Assembly: GCA_027886185.1 (NCBI GenBank)
Contig: WOAB01000040.1
Location: 5,642,001-5,706,000 of the forward strand
DNA length: 64,000 nucleotides
Direction of reading: 5' to 3'
DNA from: Rheum nobile
Lineage: Eukaryota; Streptophyta; Magnoliopsida; Caryophyllales; Polygonaceae
Every line of letters begins with the position of its first letter. Position 1 is the stretch's first letter. Below the pieces are notes generated by a model. That model searched no databases. It saw only the letters and a program-made list of their open reading frames with translations, and was not told the DNA's origin. Shown here one piece after another: positions 11,137-20,870 of the stretch. The translations under genes and the position numbers were made by a program.

Positions 11137-13507
11137 CCGCTGCTGTGGCTGTTGATTCCGGCGATGACGAGGAGCCCTTCCGGCGGCGACCATGTGGATG
11201 ACGATGAGGTATGGGTAAGATTCCTCAATTGGTTTTGTTGAATTTCGTCCCATCTGTGAATTGTTAGTTGTGAATTGTTGGACTGAATTCGGTAGAGCTG
11301 TGCAGCACTACGTTGATTTTGAGTTTGGGTTAATTTTGGTGTGGTTTGCTTAATTAGTTAAGGATTTGATTTTAGGGTTTGAATTTGGGGGTTTTGTTAG
11401 TTGTGACTTGGTATGAGTTAATTAATGCCAGGGATTTGCTCGGATTGATTTCACAGGTTCGTTCGAGTTGGTTGGAGATCTCTGAGGTCGTGGTTGTCGA
11501 GCTTGAGGCAAGATGATTCTTGCTAACCCTTCGTATATTTTTATAAAATTAGTTTGGCTCCTATCTTGTTTCAGTAATTAATTTTATCCTTGTCTGAGTG
11601 CGTTAATTCGGATTATTGGTTGTGGAATCACTTGGTTGTGTCTGTGTGTGTGTGTGTTAGTATTTGTCTCGTGTTGGATATTGGTCTTGTGTTGAAGGTC
11701 GGTTGTGTGCTTGATTAGTGGTTTGTTGATAGATATTGGTTTTGTTATTTGAAATGATTGAATGTGTGGATATTGGTTTAGTCGTTTGATATTGGTTGTT
11801 TGTGGGTTATTGGTTTTGTTGTCAGATATTAGTTATTTGTTGGACATTGGTTTGTCGTTGATTTATGTTGGATCATTATGTGGTTGTTGTTGTTGGTTGT
11901 AGTTAGTTGTCATTGTTGGTTGTGACTGTGGGTTATTGTCGGCCATTGGTTGTAGCTGTTGGTTGCCGTTGATTGTCGGTTAGTTGTTGGTTGTTGTTGA
12001 TCGTTGTTGTGGATTGATTGTGTGAATAATTGTTGGTTTGTTGGCGGATATTGGTTGTGTGTTTTGTTGTTAGTTATGTGCTGGGTTATTGGTTTTGTGT
12101 TGAACCTGGTTGAATGTGTTGGTTGGTTGCCTTGTGTTGTGTTTGCTTGGGTGTTGGTTGGTTGGTTATGGAGCCGGGGTGAGGGTGTGACCTCATCCGA
12201 CCACGCGAGGATGACCTCCGTTGGTTCAGGCTATGGGTGTTGGTTGGTTGGTTATGGAGCCGGGGTGAGGGTGTGACCTCATCCGACCACGCGAGGGTGA
12301 CCTCCGTTGGTTCAGGCTATGGGTGTTGGTTGGTTGGTTATGGAGCCGGGGTGAGGGTGTGACCTCATCCGACCACGCGAGGGTGACCTCCGTTGGTTCA
12401 GGCTATGGATGTTGGTTGGTTGGTTATGGAGCCGGGGTGAGGGTGTGACCTCATCCGACCACGCGAGGGTGTGACCTCCGTTGGTTCAGGCTAGGCCGGG
12501 GTGATTGAAAGCCTTACCCGACCACGTGAGGGTGTGACCTTACGTGGTTAATGGCCATGGTTGGATGGTTGAAAGTCCCATCCGGTGGTGAGTTGGATCG
12601 GAGGTTGGATCGGGTGTTGGATTGTGTGTGATTGACATCTGTGTGTGTTGACAGTTGTGTGTGTGTTGGATTGTGTATGAATTGACATTTGTGTGTGTTG
12701 ACGGTTGTGTGTCTTAGATTGTGTGTTGGCAGTAGTGAGTTCGATATAATTGGTTAGCTCGGGTTACGTGTTAATAGTAATATATGTTCTTAGTGTTGTT
12801 AAGTGAAGTGTAGCAGTAGAAAGAAAGTTGGATTGGATTGTTTTATTCGTTTATACTTGTGGTGCGGTTGAGGTTGGATTGAATGAGGTTAATATAGTGA
12901 AGAATTGCATAAGGATGAGTAATGAATGGTATGTGATAGTGTGTGTATATGTTTTGACGTGTGATTGGTATTGGTTGGTTGATATGAAAATGATATATTA
13001 TGATATAGTATATATATATATATGTATATATATTGTGTGGCATGTTGTTGTTTGATATTAATTGGTTATTGTGAAATCTCTGGATTTTTAAACTGTTTTG
13101 GCTTGAGGAGTCTTGCCAGTCTTGATGGAAGACTGACCAACTTCGATTTACGTGCCGCGGTTAGCTGGGGTATCGGGTCCTCCAGCCAATCAGGCTTTGC
13201 AGGTTTGCAGCAACAAGCGGGTTCTGGATCACAGATGTGTCTTCACAGTTAAAGATTCAGTTTGCATCAGATTTGAAAATGTTGCTTTCACTTCCGTTGT
13301 TTTGGATATAAATTGGTGTTAAACTGGTTGACAGGTTTAAGCGTTGTTTCAAACTTGAACATGAATTTTCAGTATTGATGATTTTTATGTATTTGGAAGA
13401 GTTTGGATTTCTTTTCTTTTAGAAACCGCCTTATAGTCCTTCGGGACTATGACACTGTAGCACCTCTGGCCCGAGGTGTTATAGATATTGTACATTGCTT
13501 CTGAGGA
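11137..13507 (+). repeat. Probable fragment of another LTR, GT-rich
   Basis: No convincing protein. Text such as GGCAAGATGATTCTTGCTAACCC (about 11507-11529) resembles the leader of the neighbouring LTRs, and the segment ends near 13484 in GAGGTGTTATA, close to the GGTGTTACA LTR end. It contains an 86-bp tandem repeat and long TTGGTTGTTG-rich low-complexity sequence (11640-12160). A 26-bp region at 13457-13484 is itself an imperfect palindrome of TGTARCACCTC type. Confidence 0.35.
12168..12493 (+). repeat. 86-bp tandem repeat, four copies
   Basis: Copies start at 12168, 12254, 12340 and 12426 with ATGGAGCCGGGGTGAGGGTG; spacing is exactly 86 each time. Copies differ by a few bases. A short degenerate continuation (12494-12560) repeats GGCCGGGGTGA and ACCACGTGAGG. 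Confidence 0.9.
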
Positions 13508-13512
13508 TATTG
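13508..13512 (+). other. Left target-site duplication of E2 (TATTG)
   Basis: TATTG directly precedes the 5' LTR start TGTGATACC and recurs at 19494-19498, immediately after the palindrome. Confidence 0.8.
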
Positions 13513-13867
13513 TGTGATACCCCGTAATTTTGTAAGGCTATTTTGGGAATTATGGATTTTTCCCGAACGTCCGTTTGGTACGTCGGATTTAATTCTGAGA
13601 GCTTAAGACATTCTGTAATGTGCTCTGTATTTGTAATATTTTTCTCAGTGAAGAATTATACAGTCGAGGTGTGTTGGGAGTTTATACTCGTTCGTGTACG
13701 ACTTTCGTTAATGCGGATTAAGATTGGTACAAGTTTATTGCCCAAGAGTTGTTATCTAATGGGCAATAGTACAAGATTCTTTATCCAAAGGTTTTTGTCC
13801 AAGAGCCATTGTCTAAGGGGCAAAAGGGTTTGGATATTGTCCAAGAGGCAAGGACCCTAATTTCTTC

Positions 13868-13875
13868 TATAAATA
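13868..13875 (+). promoter_or_regulatory. TATA box of E2 LTR promoter
   Basis: TATAAATA at the boundary of U3, followed within 70 bp by the start of leader-like sequence. Confidence 0.65.
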
Positions 13876-14133
13876 GAGGTGTTGGGTGAGGGTGGAAGAG
13901 GGTGCGAAAGACGCGGAAGCGCTCTCAGATTCTCGACTCTAAAAAATGCTCTCAAAGAAAACGCTCTCTCTCGAGAAGGCTCTAAGTGGATCGTCGGAGC
14001 TCGTTTAGTGTCGTTCTCGGTGGCCAAGGGGAAGCTTGGGAGGCCCTTAGAAGCCTAGAAACCAAGCAAGGCGAAAGACGAGCCAAATCGATCGTCGAGG
14101 ATGAGTTTTCTCCTCTCGTATTTCTGTTTTCGT

Positions 14134-14360
14134 TCACGACGGCGACCGCCGCGAGGATCACGGCGACCGCCGGCTCGAAGGCGACGACCGCCGGCATGAG
14201 ACGGCGCCCGCCGTGAGGAACACGGCGACCGCCGGCATGAGACGGCGCCCGCCGTGGTGAACGGCGACCGTCGTGATGAAGGAGGCCAGCCGCCGTGGTT
14301 GAGACGGCACCCGCCGTGAATTGGGCAGCGCCCGCCGTGATTGTTGTGGCGCCCGCCGGC
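14134..14360 (+). repeat. GC-rich palindromic repeat cluster in E2 LTR
   Basis: About ten units of ACGGCGACCGCCG or ACGGCGCCCGCCGTG type. They are the same motif as in the E1 LTR but arranged differently and placed downstream of the TATA box. Confidence 0.8.
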
Positions 14361-14985
14361 GAGTTGTTGTTGGCCGGGTTGTTGGTGTTGGCTTCCGTAG
14401 CCTTCGTTCGGGTTTCGTTTCCTTCGATTCCTTTCATTCTTTCGTAGATCGGTATTGTTGTTTGTCGAATCTAACTTAGGGTTTCTGTATGGGTCGATCC
14501 GAAGGTACCGGAGTTGGCAGATTCGTCTCTGTGTCGAGCCCGGAATCCCGTCGTTAGACTTCGTTCAAACTCTGCGGATTAAGGCAAGTGGCGGTTCGCT
14601 CTTGCTCATTCGTTCCATATTTACATTAATTATCAGTAGTTTATCTGAGTAATTAATTTGGAATGAATATTCTGTTTGTCTGGAAACGGTTTTGTTAAAC
14701 TGTTTTGAAAATCATATAATAGGTTGTATATCTGTTAGAACAACGCTATTATCTGTGATCGCCTTTCGGGCCTTTATGTGGATTTATCCAGTAACGGTTG
14801 TTGTGCTGTACTGTTTAGTTAGCACTAGTGGCTAGGAACGCTATGTACCTTGAGGGGGTTTAGCTGTTTCTTTATAACTGGTACTTGGTGGTTCATCCCC
14901 AGTACTTTCTTTTTGGTCATGACCATACCCTTTCACAGGGTAGGCGCACTTCGCTAGTGCCAAATCTTCCAGGGTTCATCCCTTC

Positions 14986-15073
14986 GATATCTCTTGTGAG
15001 GAGATCTGATATCTCTTGTGAGGAGATCCGATATCTCTTGTGAGGAGATCCGATATCTCTTGTGTGGAGATGT
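14986..15073 (+). repeat. 22-bp tandem repeat, four copies
   Basis: GATATCTCTTGTGAGGAGAT repeats at 14986, 15008, 15030 and 15052. GATATC and GAGATC make each unit partly palindromic. It replaces the GTATACGT...ACGTATAC hairpin found at the matching place in the E1 LTR. Confidence 0.9.
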
Positions 15074-15995
15074 AAAAACTTATAACGTAATGCTCGTTTT
15101 GAAATTAAATAAGATAAGTGCCCGAGTGCACATGATTAATATACCTTGGGCGAGTAGTGCAGCTAAGTTCAATGCAGCTAGGAAAACTCGTCTTGACTTG
15201 AATGTAGTACGTTCTCTTTCCAATCTGGATTCGCTGTAGGCGATGAGGTTGGTCGTGAACCGAAGCATCTCAGTCAGTTTTAAATCATTATTGTATGATC
15301 CTGTAATCATTCCAGATTTGTCATTTTTCCTTAAAGACTCAATCTCTTGGAGTCTCTTTTCAAGTCGATTTCTGTGAAGATGAAGTCTTCCAGAATCTTC
15401 TCTCATGCATACCTCTTGTTGTTATTCCGTGAAAGTGTCGGGTTATGTATCGTCCCTTCGGTTATTATTCGAGGGACAATGATAGTAAACGGTTACGATC
15501 ACTCGAACCATTATGCTTTTTACCCTTGCTAGTCTATTCAAGTAGACTAACCCACGAACCTTGTTCTCCGCATGTGGGCTGGTGTCATCCGTTTGATTCG
15601 GCACATCAGATAGAGTGAAGATTTGAGGAGACTAGATTGACTATGAAGACGACGGTTGTTTTTGGATGTTTTAATAATTGCTTTTAATCAGGTTGAGATC
15701 CTTGGGAAGGTGATCATCACGATCACAACCCCGTTTGTAAAATCTTTTATTTGTCTTCCGCTGTACTTTGTTTGAACTCTGTGTTTGGCCTATTCGGGAT
15801 TGGGTTGTAATCCCGTAACTCTTGTTTCCTCAACAATGTTATGTTTTGGAATTTATTGCTTGATCTTTGTGTATCAATTGCATTTCATAAATTGTATTTA
15901 TTTGGTAAAGCCTTGGGTGATCTCGGTAAGGAACACTGGGGTCACTGGCGGTAATACCTTTCCAAAAGGGTTAAGTTTTGGGGGTGTTACAGTTG

Positions 15996-16007
15996 TGGTA
16001 TCAGAGC
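15996..16007 (+). other. E2 primer-binding site (initiator tRNA-Met)
   Basis: TGGTATCAGAGC starts 5 bases after the LTR terminus, as in E1. Confidence 0.92.
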
Positions 16008-16160
16008 CAAAGGTTTTAAAACGGGTTTGGGATTTTATAAATCATTTATCCGTTTTTGAAAATGCTTCAAAAGGGCTCTGAATTTTCAAAGTGAAAAGAA
16101 TTTCAAAACACCGTTCATAGTCATGTCTTCTGTACAGTCTGATATAGTAAGCTTGCTTCT

Positions 16161-16310
16161 ATGTCTAGAAAGACTAATTCCTTTCCCGTTGCCCCGTTTG
16201 ATATGGGTGCATTCTGTTCTCTTCAGAGGAACCCGGGAGAAGCCGAGGTGGTTTCACCATCTCTAGCTAGGCTTGATTCCCAGTTCGCTCGTTGTGAGTT
16301 GAGGTTGTAG
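16161..16310 (+). pseudogene. E2 pre-gag ORF stub
   Basis: A 49-codon ORF starting MSRKTNSFPVAPFDMG and ending at TAG 16310. The ATGTCTAGAAAGACT start is shared with E1 (2080, where it stops after 12 codons) and E4 (minus strand, 58206-58192). The following MGAFCSLQRNPGEAEV aligns loosely with the E1 pre-gag start MGVCFSIGRGSEDAKS. The acidic part is absent, so this is a shortened remnant of the accessory ORF. Confidence 0.45.
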
Positions 16311-16441
16311 AACCTAGTAACTCGGTTCGAGTCCATCAATAGAAATTACCAAGTTGATCTATTCTAAGTTGATTTTATTACAATAACTATATCAAAATGA
16401 TACTAAAGTGATAAAATCCTTGGAATTTGATCGGTAAACAG

Positions 16442-17770
16442 ATGGTGAACACGAGGAACACTATCCGTACTGGTGCTGGGCCAAGCATTGACCCCAGACT
16501 AAATTCGAGGAATGTTGCAGACCCATCAGAAGAGCGTGAGTCTGTCTTCCATAATAATCCTGGAGGCAACGACCCAGCTAGGGACAACGCTCCAAGGATA
16601 TTTGATACAGCAACTGTTGCAGAAATTCGGGGAATCGTCATGCAAGCGATTGCCGACGCGTTACGCCCGAATGTGCATCAGGCACAAGGAGTGCCAGTAT
16701 CTCGAGAAGTTCCGAGGTTTGAGGAACAAGAGAACCATGTGCTGCAGGGAGGGGTGATCAGGAATAGAGGGGAGTATGGCCGAGCCCTGAAGGCTGTTAA
16801 CTCCATGAGGCCTGACAACTTCGATGGGAAAGGAGAGCCAGTCAAGGTGGCTCATTGGTTTTCCCACATGGAGCGGCTTTTCCGTAATGTTGAGTGCACT
16901 GAAGCGGAGAGAGTGCATATAGCCTCTCTTCAGTTAAAGGAAGAAGCCAGTGAATGGTGGGAGAGTACCGGCTTAGCTGATAGCCCGGTATTGACCTGGT
17001 CTATGTTTAAGACCAAGATGACTGATCGTTTCTTCTATCGTGCTATGAGGGAGGAGAAACACAAGGAGTTTCTGTATCCGCAAACGGATGGATTGAAGGT
17101 GACCGAGCTTGCAACCAAATTCAATCATCTAATGCAGTACGCTGGACCTGAGATATCCAGTGAGGCACAGAAGATCTGGTATTTCCACGAATGGATGAGT
17201 CCAGACATCAAGCCGATGATGATGCACCACACATGCTCTACTCTGGAGCAGTATGTGGATACAGCCTACAAGCTGGAGGTGACTCTGGAGGAGTCGACCA
17301 AGAAGCGTAACAGCCAGAGGCAAGTGCAGTACCAGCCTCAGGCAAGTGGGTTCAAACGCCCCGCGCCACCATCAGATTTTGCCAAATCTGGCCGAGCAAG
17401 AACGAATATGACTCATGATGAGTCTACGCAACGTTCGGGTCAGGGCAATAGCCTGATCCAGTGCTACAACTGCGGTACGCACGGGCACACGAGCAATGAG
17501 TGTCTGAAGGACAAAAAGACATGCTTTGACTGCGGAAAGGAGGGTCATATGCAGGCGTTCTGTCAGCGGAGGAATGTGAAAGGAGCTGAGTCACGACAAG
17601 GGTCTGTTAATCAGAACAACCGACCCAAGTTCAGTCCGGTGGAAGCTCCTAGCCCTTCAATGCAGACGACTGCGCATAACAAAGGGAAAGCCCCGATGGC
17701 TTCAGGAAGCCAAGGTCAACGCCTATACGTGATACGTGAGGCGGATGGACCCTATGCTCCTAATGCTTAG
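16442..17770 (+). CDS. E2 Gag protein
   Basis: An intact 442-codon gag from ATG 16442 (MVNTRNTIRTGAG; the frame is open slightly upstream but this ATG matches the E1 start). It contains the retrotransposon gag core (HWFSHMERLFRNVECTEAE, WWESTGLADSP, FLYPQTDGLKVTELATKF) and two CCHC knuckles, CYNCGTHGHTSNEC and CFDCGKEGHMQAFC, which bind RNA. It is close to E1 Gag over its length. It ends at TAG 17770 where E1 reads on into protease. A gag-only copy could still form particles if transcribed, but cannot reverse transcribe by itself. Confidence 0.88.
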   Translation: MVNTRNTIRTGAGPSIDPRLNSRNVADPSEERESVFHNNPGGNDPARDNAPRIFDTATVAEIRGIVMQAIADALRPNVHQAQGVPVSREVPRFEEQENHVLQGGVIRNRGEYGRALKAVNSMRPDNFDGKGEPVKVAHWFSHMERLFRNVECTEAERVHIASLQLKEEASEWWESTGLADSPVLTWSMFKTKMTDRFFYRAMREEKHKEFLYPQTDGLKVTELATKFNHLMQYAGPEISSEAQKIWYFHEWMSPDIKPMMMHHTCSTLEQYVDTAYKLEVTLEESTKKRNSQRQVQYQPQASGFKRPAPPSDFAKSGRARTNMTHDESTQRSGQGNSLIQCYNCGTHGHTSNECLKDKKTCFDCGKEGHMQAFCQRRNVKGAESRQGSVNQNNRPKFSPVEAPSPSMQTTAHNKGKAPMASGSQGQRLYVIREADGPYAPNA

Positions 17771-17934
17771 AGTACTTTGTATCTGCATTACACTTTTGTT
17801 AATGTGCTGTTGATGTGGGTGCTATCCAGACTTTCATTTTGGATGGTTGTAGTTAAGTTGCGTGTGCAACGAGGTTGTGGACCTTTTGTTGTAACTCTTC
17901 TTATATACGAACCTTTGGTTTATACCAAGTTATG
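17771..17934 (+). pseudogene. Decayed protease start of E2
   Basis: Sequence still alignable with E1 4663-4840 (for example ATGTGGGTGCTATCCAGACTTT against the DSGATHSF region) but with frame damage and altered catalytic region. It breaks off at the SINE-like insert. Confidence 0.6.
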
Positions 17935-18190
17935 TTTCGTTGCTTGTTGATGGGGTAAGGTCTCGTGTTCGAGACTCACCAACAACCTCTGAGGAGATGG
18001 CTGCCTATTAATTAGGTGGAGCTACCAAGGATGGGTTGAGATGTATGGACAGCGGCTCATAACAACAGAGGACGCTGATAATGGCTGGGCCTGGACTCGG
18101 AGCCACTAGTGAGTCGTCTGTGAACCATGTAGTGGGCTGGTCCAAGATGGTGACCATTTAGTGGGAACCAATCGTGTTAACCGAAGGGCC
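17935..18190 (+). mobile_element. SINE-like sequence replacing E2 pol
   Basis: Contains CTCGTGTTCGAGACTC (B-box-like) then CACCAACAACCTC, and downstream CCAAGGATGGGTTGAG, as in the SINE at 18903. It joins decayed protease directly to the middle of the 3' LTR, so its arrival is associated with loss of about 4 kb. The A-box half is poorly preserved. Confidence 0.5.
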
Positions 18191-18902
18191 TTGAATCATT
18201 GTTGTATGATCCTGTAATCATTCCAGATTTGTCAATTTTCCTTAAAGACTCAATCTCTTGGAGTCTCTTTTCGAGTCGATTTCTGTGAAGATGAAGTCTT
18301 CCAGAATCTTCTCTCATGCATACCTCTTGTTGTTATTCCGTGAAAGTACCGGGTTATGTATCGTCCATTCGGTTATTATTCGAGGGACAATGATAGTAAA
18401 CGGTTACGATCACTCGAACCATTCTGCTTTTTACCCTTGCTAGTCTATTCAAGTAGACTAACCCATAAACTTTGTTCTCCGCATGTGGGCTGGTGTCATC
18501 CGTTCGATTCGGCACATCAGATAGAGTGAAGATTTGAGGAGACTAGATTGACTATGATGACGACGGTTGTTTTTGGATGTTTTAATAATTGCTTTTAATC
18601 AGGTTGAGATCCTTGGGCAGGTGATCATCACGATCACAACCCCGTTTGTAAAATCTTTTATTTGTCTTCCGCTGTACTTTGTTTGAACTCTGTGTTTGGC
18701 CTATTCGGGATTGGGTTGTAATCCCGTAACTCTTGTTTCCTCAACAATGTTATGTTTTGGAATTTATTGCTTGATCTTTGTGTATCAATTGCATTTCATA
18801 AATTGTATTTATTTGGTAAAGCCTTGGGTGATCTCGGTAAGGAACACTGGGGTCACTGGCGGTAATACCTTTCCAAAAGGGTTAAGTTTTGGGGGTGTTA
18901 CA
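18191..18902 (+). repeat. E2 3' LTR remnant
   Basis: Aligns with 15283-15991, the last 29% of the 5' LTR, with few differences, ending GGGGGTGTTACA. U3 and most of R are missing. Confidence 0.9.
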
Positions 18903-19111
18903 GCGCAATTGATATTCACTCCTTGTGGGGAGTGGATAAAGGGTGGAGAGGTCGCGTGTTCGACTCTCACCAACAACCTCTTGGCTAATGGCTTCCATTT
19001 AATTTGGAGTAGCCCCCAAGGATGGGTTGGGGTACATGGGCTGCGGCTCATGGAGTGTCTCATGTTGGGCTAGGCCCGTGGCTTGAGCACTCACATAAAA
19101 GTGTACTTTTT
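18903..19111 (+). mobile_element. tRNA-derived SINE abutting E2 3' LTR
   Basis: Starts GCGCAATTGATATTCACTCC and has B-box-like GTGTTCGACTCTC, CACCAACAACCTC, CAAGGATGGGTTGGGGTACA and the tail AAAGTGTACTTTTTT. It has the same architecture, and the same insertion point relative to the LTR, as 10520-10702. Confidence 0.65.
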
Positions 19112-19493
19112 TGTAACACCCGCCACTGTGGAGCTCCTGACCTACAGGCCCAGCCATTCCCTACAGTGCGTTGTTCAAGGGCATGCAGCCCACACACCCA
19201 ACCCTTCCCTCATAAATGGGTAGGTTGTTGCCCACGGGGATCGAACCCGAGACCTTTAGATACAAGGGCAACACCTTGCCACTTATATCACCAATTGCGC
19301 TGCAGCACAATTGGTGATATAAGTGGCAAGGTGTTGCCCTTGTATCTAAAGGTCCCGGGTTCGATCCCCGTGGGCAACAACCTACCCATTTATGAGGGAA
19401 GGGTTGGGTGTGTGGACTGCATGCCCTTGAACAACGCACTGTAGGGAATGGCTGGGCCTGTAGGTCAGGAGCTCCACAGTGGCGGGTGTTACA
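19112..19493. repeat. 382-bp palindrome made of two inverted SINE-like arms (E2 copy)
   Basis: Arms 19112-19302 and 19303-19493 differ at about 3 of 191 positions, with no loop (centre GCTGCAGC). The inner ~125 bp match the E1 palindrome, including GGTTCGATCCC. The outer ~65 bp (GCCACTGTGGAGCTCC...) are unrelated to those of the E1 copy. The ends are TGTAACACCC and GGGTGTTACA. Confidence 0.92.
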
Positions 19494-20870
19494 TATTGTG
19501 CCATAATAGATCAGGGTCAAGACCCAAGTGCTGGATGAACATGTGGATGGATGGATGACCTTGCTGGATGAGTTGGAGGAGCATGCTCACGATGTTGAGT
19601 CAGACTTAAGTTATATGTTGGATAATATCCAAACGTTAAAGCAAAACATTGGACAAGCAAGGAAGCTGATCGCTCCCAACTCGGGGCATGACTTGAACGC
19701 GTTAGATTTTCACCCGTGGTTCCTGAATAAGTTTTTCCATGTGGCGTAGTTAGGTTCTAGTTTAATATATATATAGTAGATTTTTTCGAAAAGAGAAAGA
19801 AGATTAAAAGATTACGACGGTATACAATGTGATTGTCTGTACACAAAAATGGGTTCACTTCTGAATTTTCGGATCAATATTTATGGTGGATTTTGTAAAA
19901 AATTATCAAGTCTTGACGACAAATTTGATCGAACATGACTCTTTAATTGCATATTAAAATTATAGTTTCTTTTGTCGGGATTAATAATATAGTTAATATA
20001 ATTGAAAAGTCGGTTGTCATTTCAAATCTATTAAATCATTATGGTTAAAGACTTAAATATGTTAACAAACTTATTATAATGAATAAATAATAATATATAA
20101 ATTAATAGATCATATAGAATAGTATAAATAAATATGGAAAATATATATACTCCAGGAATGCTTATCAAGTGTATTAAATTACGTCTATATTAATATATTT
20201 GAAATAATATGAGTATCAAATTAAAAAATATTAAATCAACATAGGTTTAGGATAATGTAGTTAATGTAAAAGGAAACTGTGAGATTCATAATTGATTTAT
20301 AATCTTCCTAATTAATTTGTATTTAATAAGAAAATATTAGTGATAGGTTTAGAAAAGAAATTGTTAATATATAATTAAATTTATTATAAAAAATTGAGAA
20401 AATGAGATGATGACATGTTACAAATTAAATATGGGGGCGCCATGATACACTAGTATATTCTATTTTGATATATATAGTAGATTTAATCATTTTGATAGCT
20501 CACCTCACCCCCTTTTAACGAAATGATATATGTGAAATTATATACTTGGTCTTACTTATTAAAATAATTAATTTTATTAATTATTGGTCAAAACAAAATC
20601 TCCGACTCTTTTAATTTTACCTTTGTTAAAAAATACCACAAGAATTTTATTTGAACAACTTTATACGTATTAAAAAAAAATAGTTAACAAGTTTTTTTGT
20701 CTTATTTTTTAAAATTTATATATTTGTTCTTGTTATATCAATTTCTAATGATTGACTAGAAAAATCAATTGCTAATAAATAAAGATGAAGTAATAGAAAC
20801 ATTTGTCACATACTACACATTACATCTTTTTAAAACATCTTATTCGTTGACATATTTTATGGGAGAAATT
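19494..20870. other. AT-rich intergenic DNA with one short orphan ORF
   Basis: 19494-19498 is the right TATTG duplication of E2. A 73-codon open frame at 19528-19749 (DELEEHAHDVESDLSYML..., Leu/Glu-rich, possibly coiled coil) starts at GTG and has a stop just upstream. It may be the tail of a broken gene or element; I do not recognise it. The rest (19750-20870) is AT-rich with no gene seen. Confidence 0.4.

Larger units (their letters stand above)
13513..15991 (+). repeat. E2 5' LTR
   Basis: A 2,479-bp LTR, TGTGATACCCCG to GGGGGTGTTACA. Its 3' half is close to the E1 LTR, whereas U3 (13650-13900) is different. It contains a TATA box (13868), a GC-rich palindrome cluster (14134-14360) and a 22-bp tandem repeat (14986-15073). 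Confidence 0.92.
13513..19493 (+). mobile_element. Ty3/Gypsy element E2, gag-only, internally deleted
   Basis: Same lineage as E1. It has a full 5' LTR, primer site, gag, a decayed start of protease, then a SINE-like insert (17935-18190) and only the last ~710 bp of the 3' LTR. The whole of RT, RNase H and integrase is missing. The 5-bp duplication TATTG flanks 13513-19493, so the SINE and palindrome at 18903-19493 are inside the duplicated target sites. Confidence 0.88.

Noticed and set aside
19303..19390. Functional tRNA gene in the palindrome arm
   Set aside because: A perfect B box is present but the acceptor and anticodon stems do not fold convincingly; it fits a SINE head.
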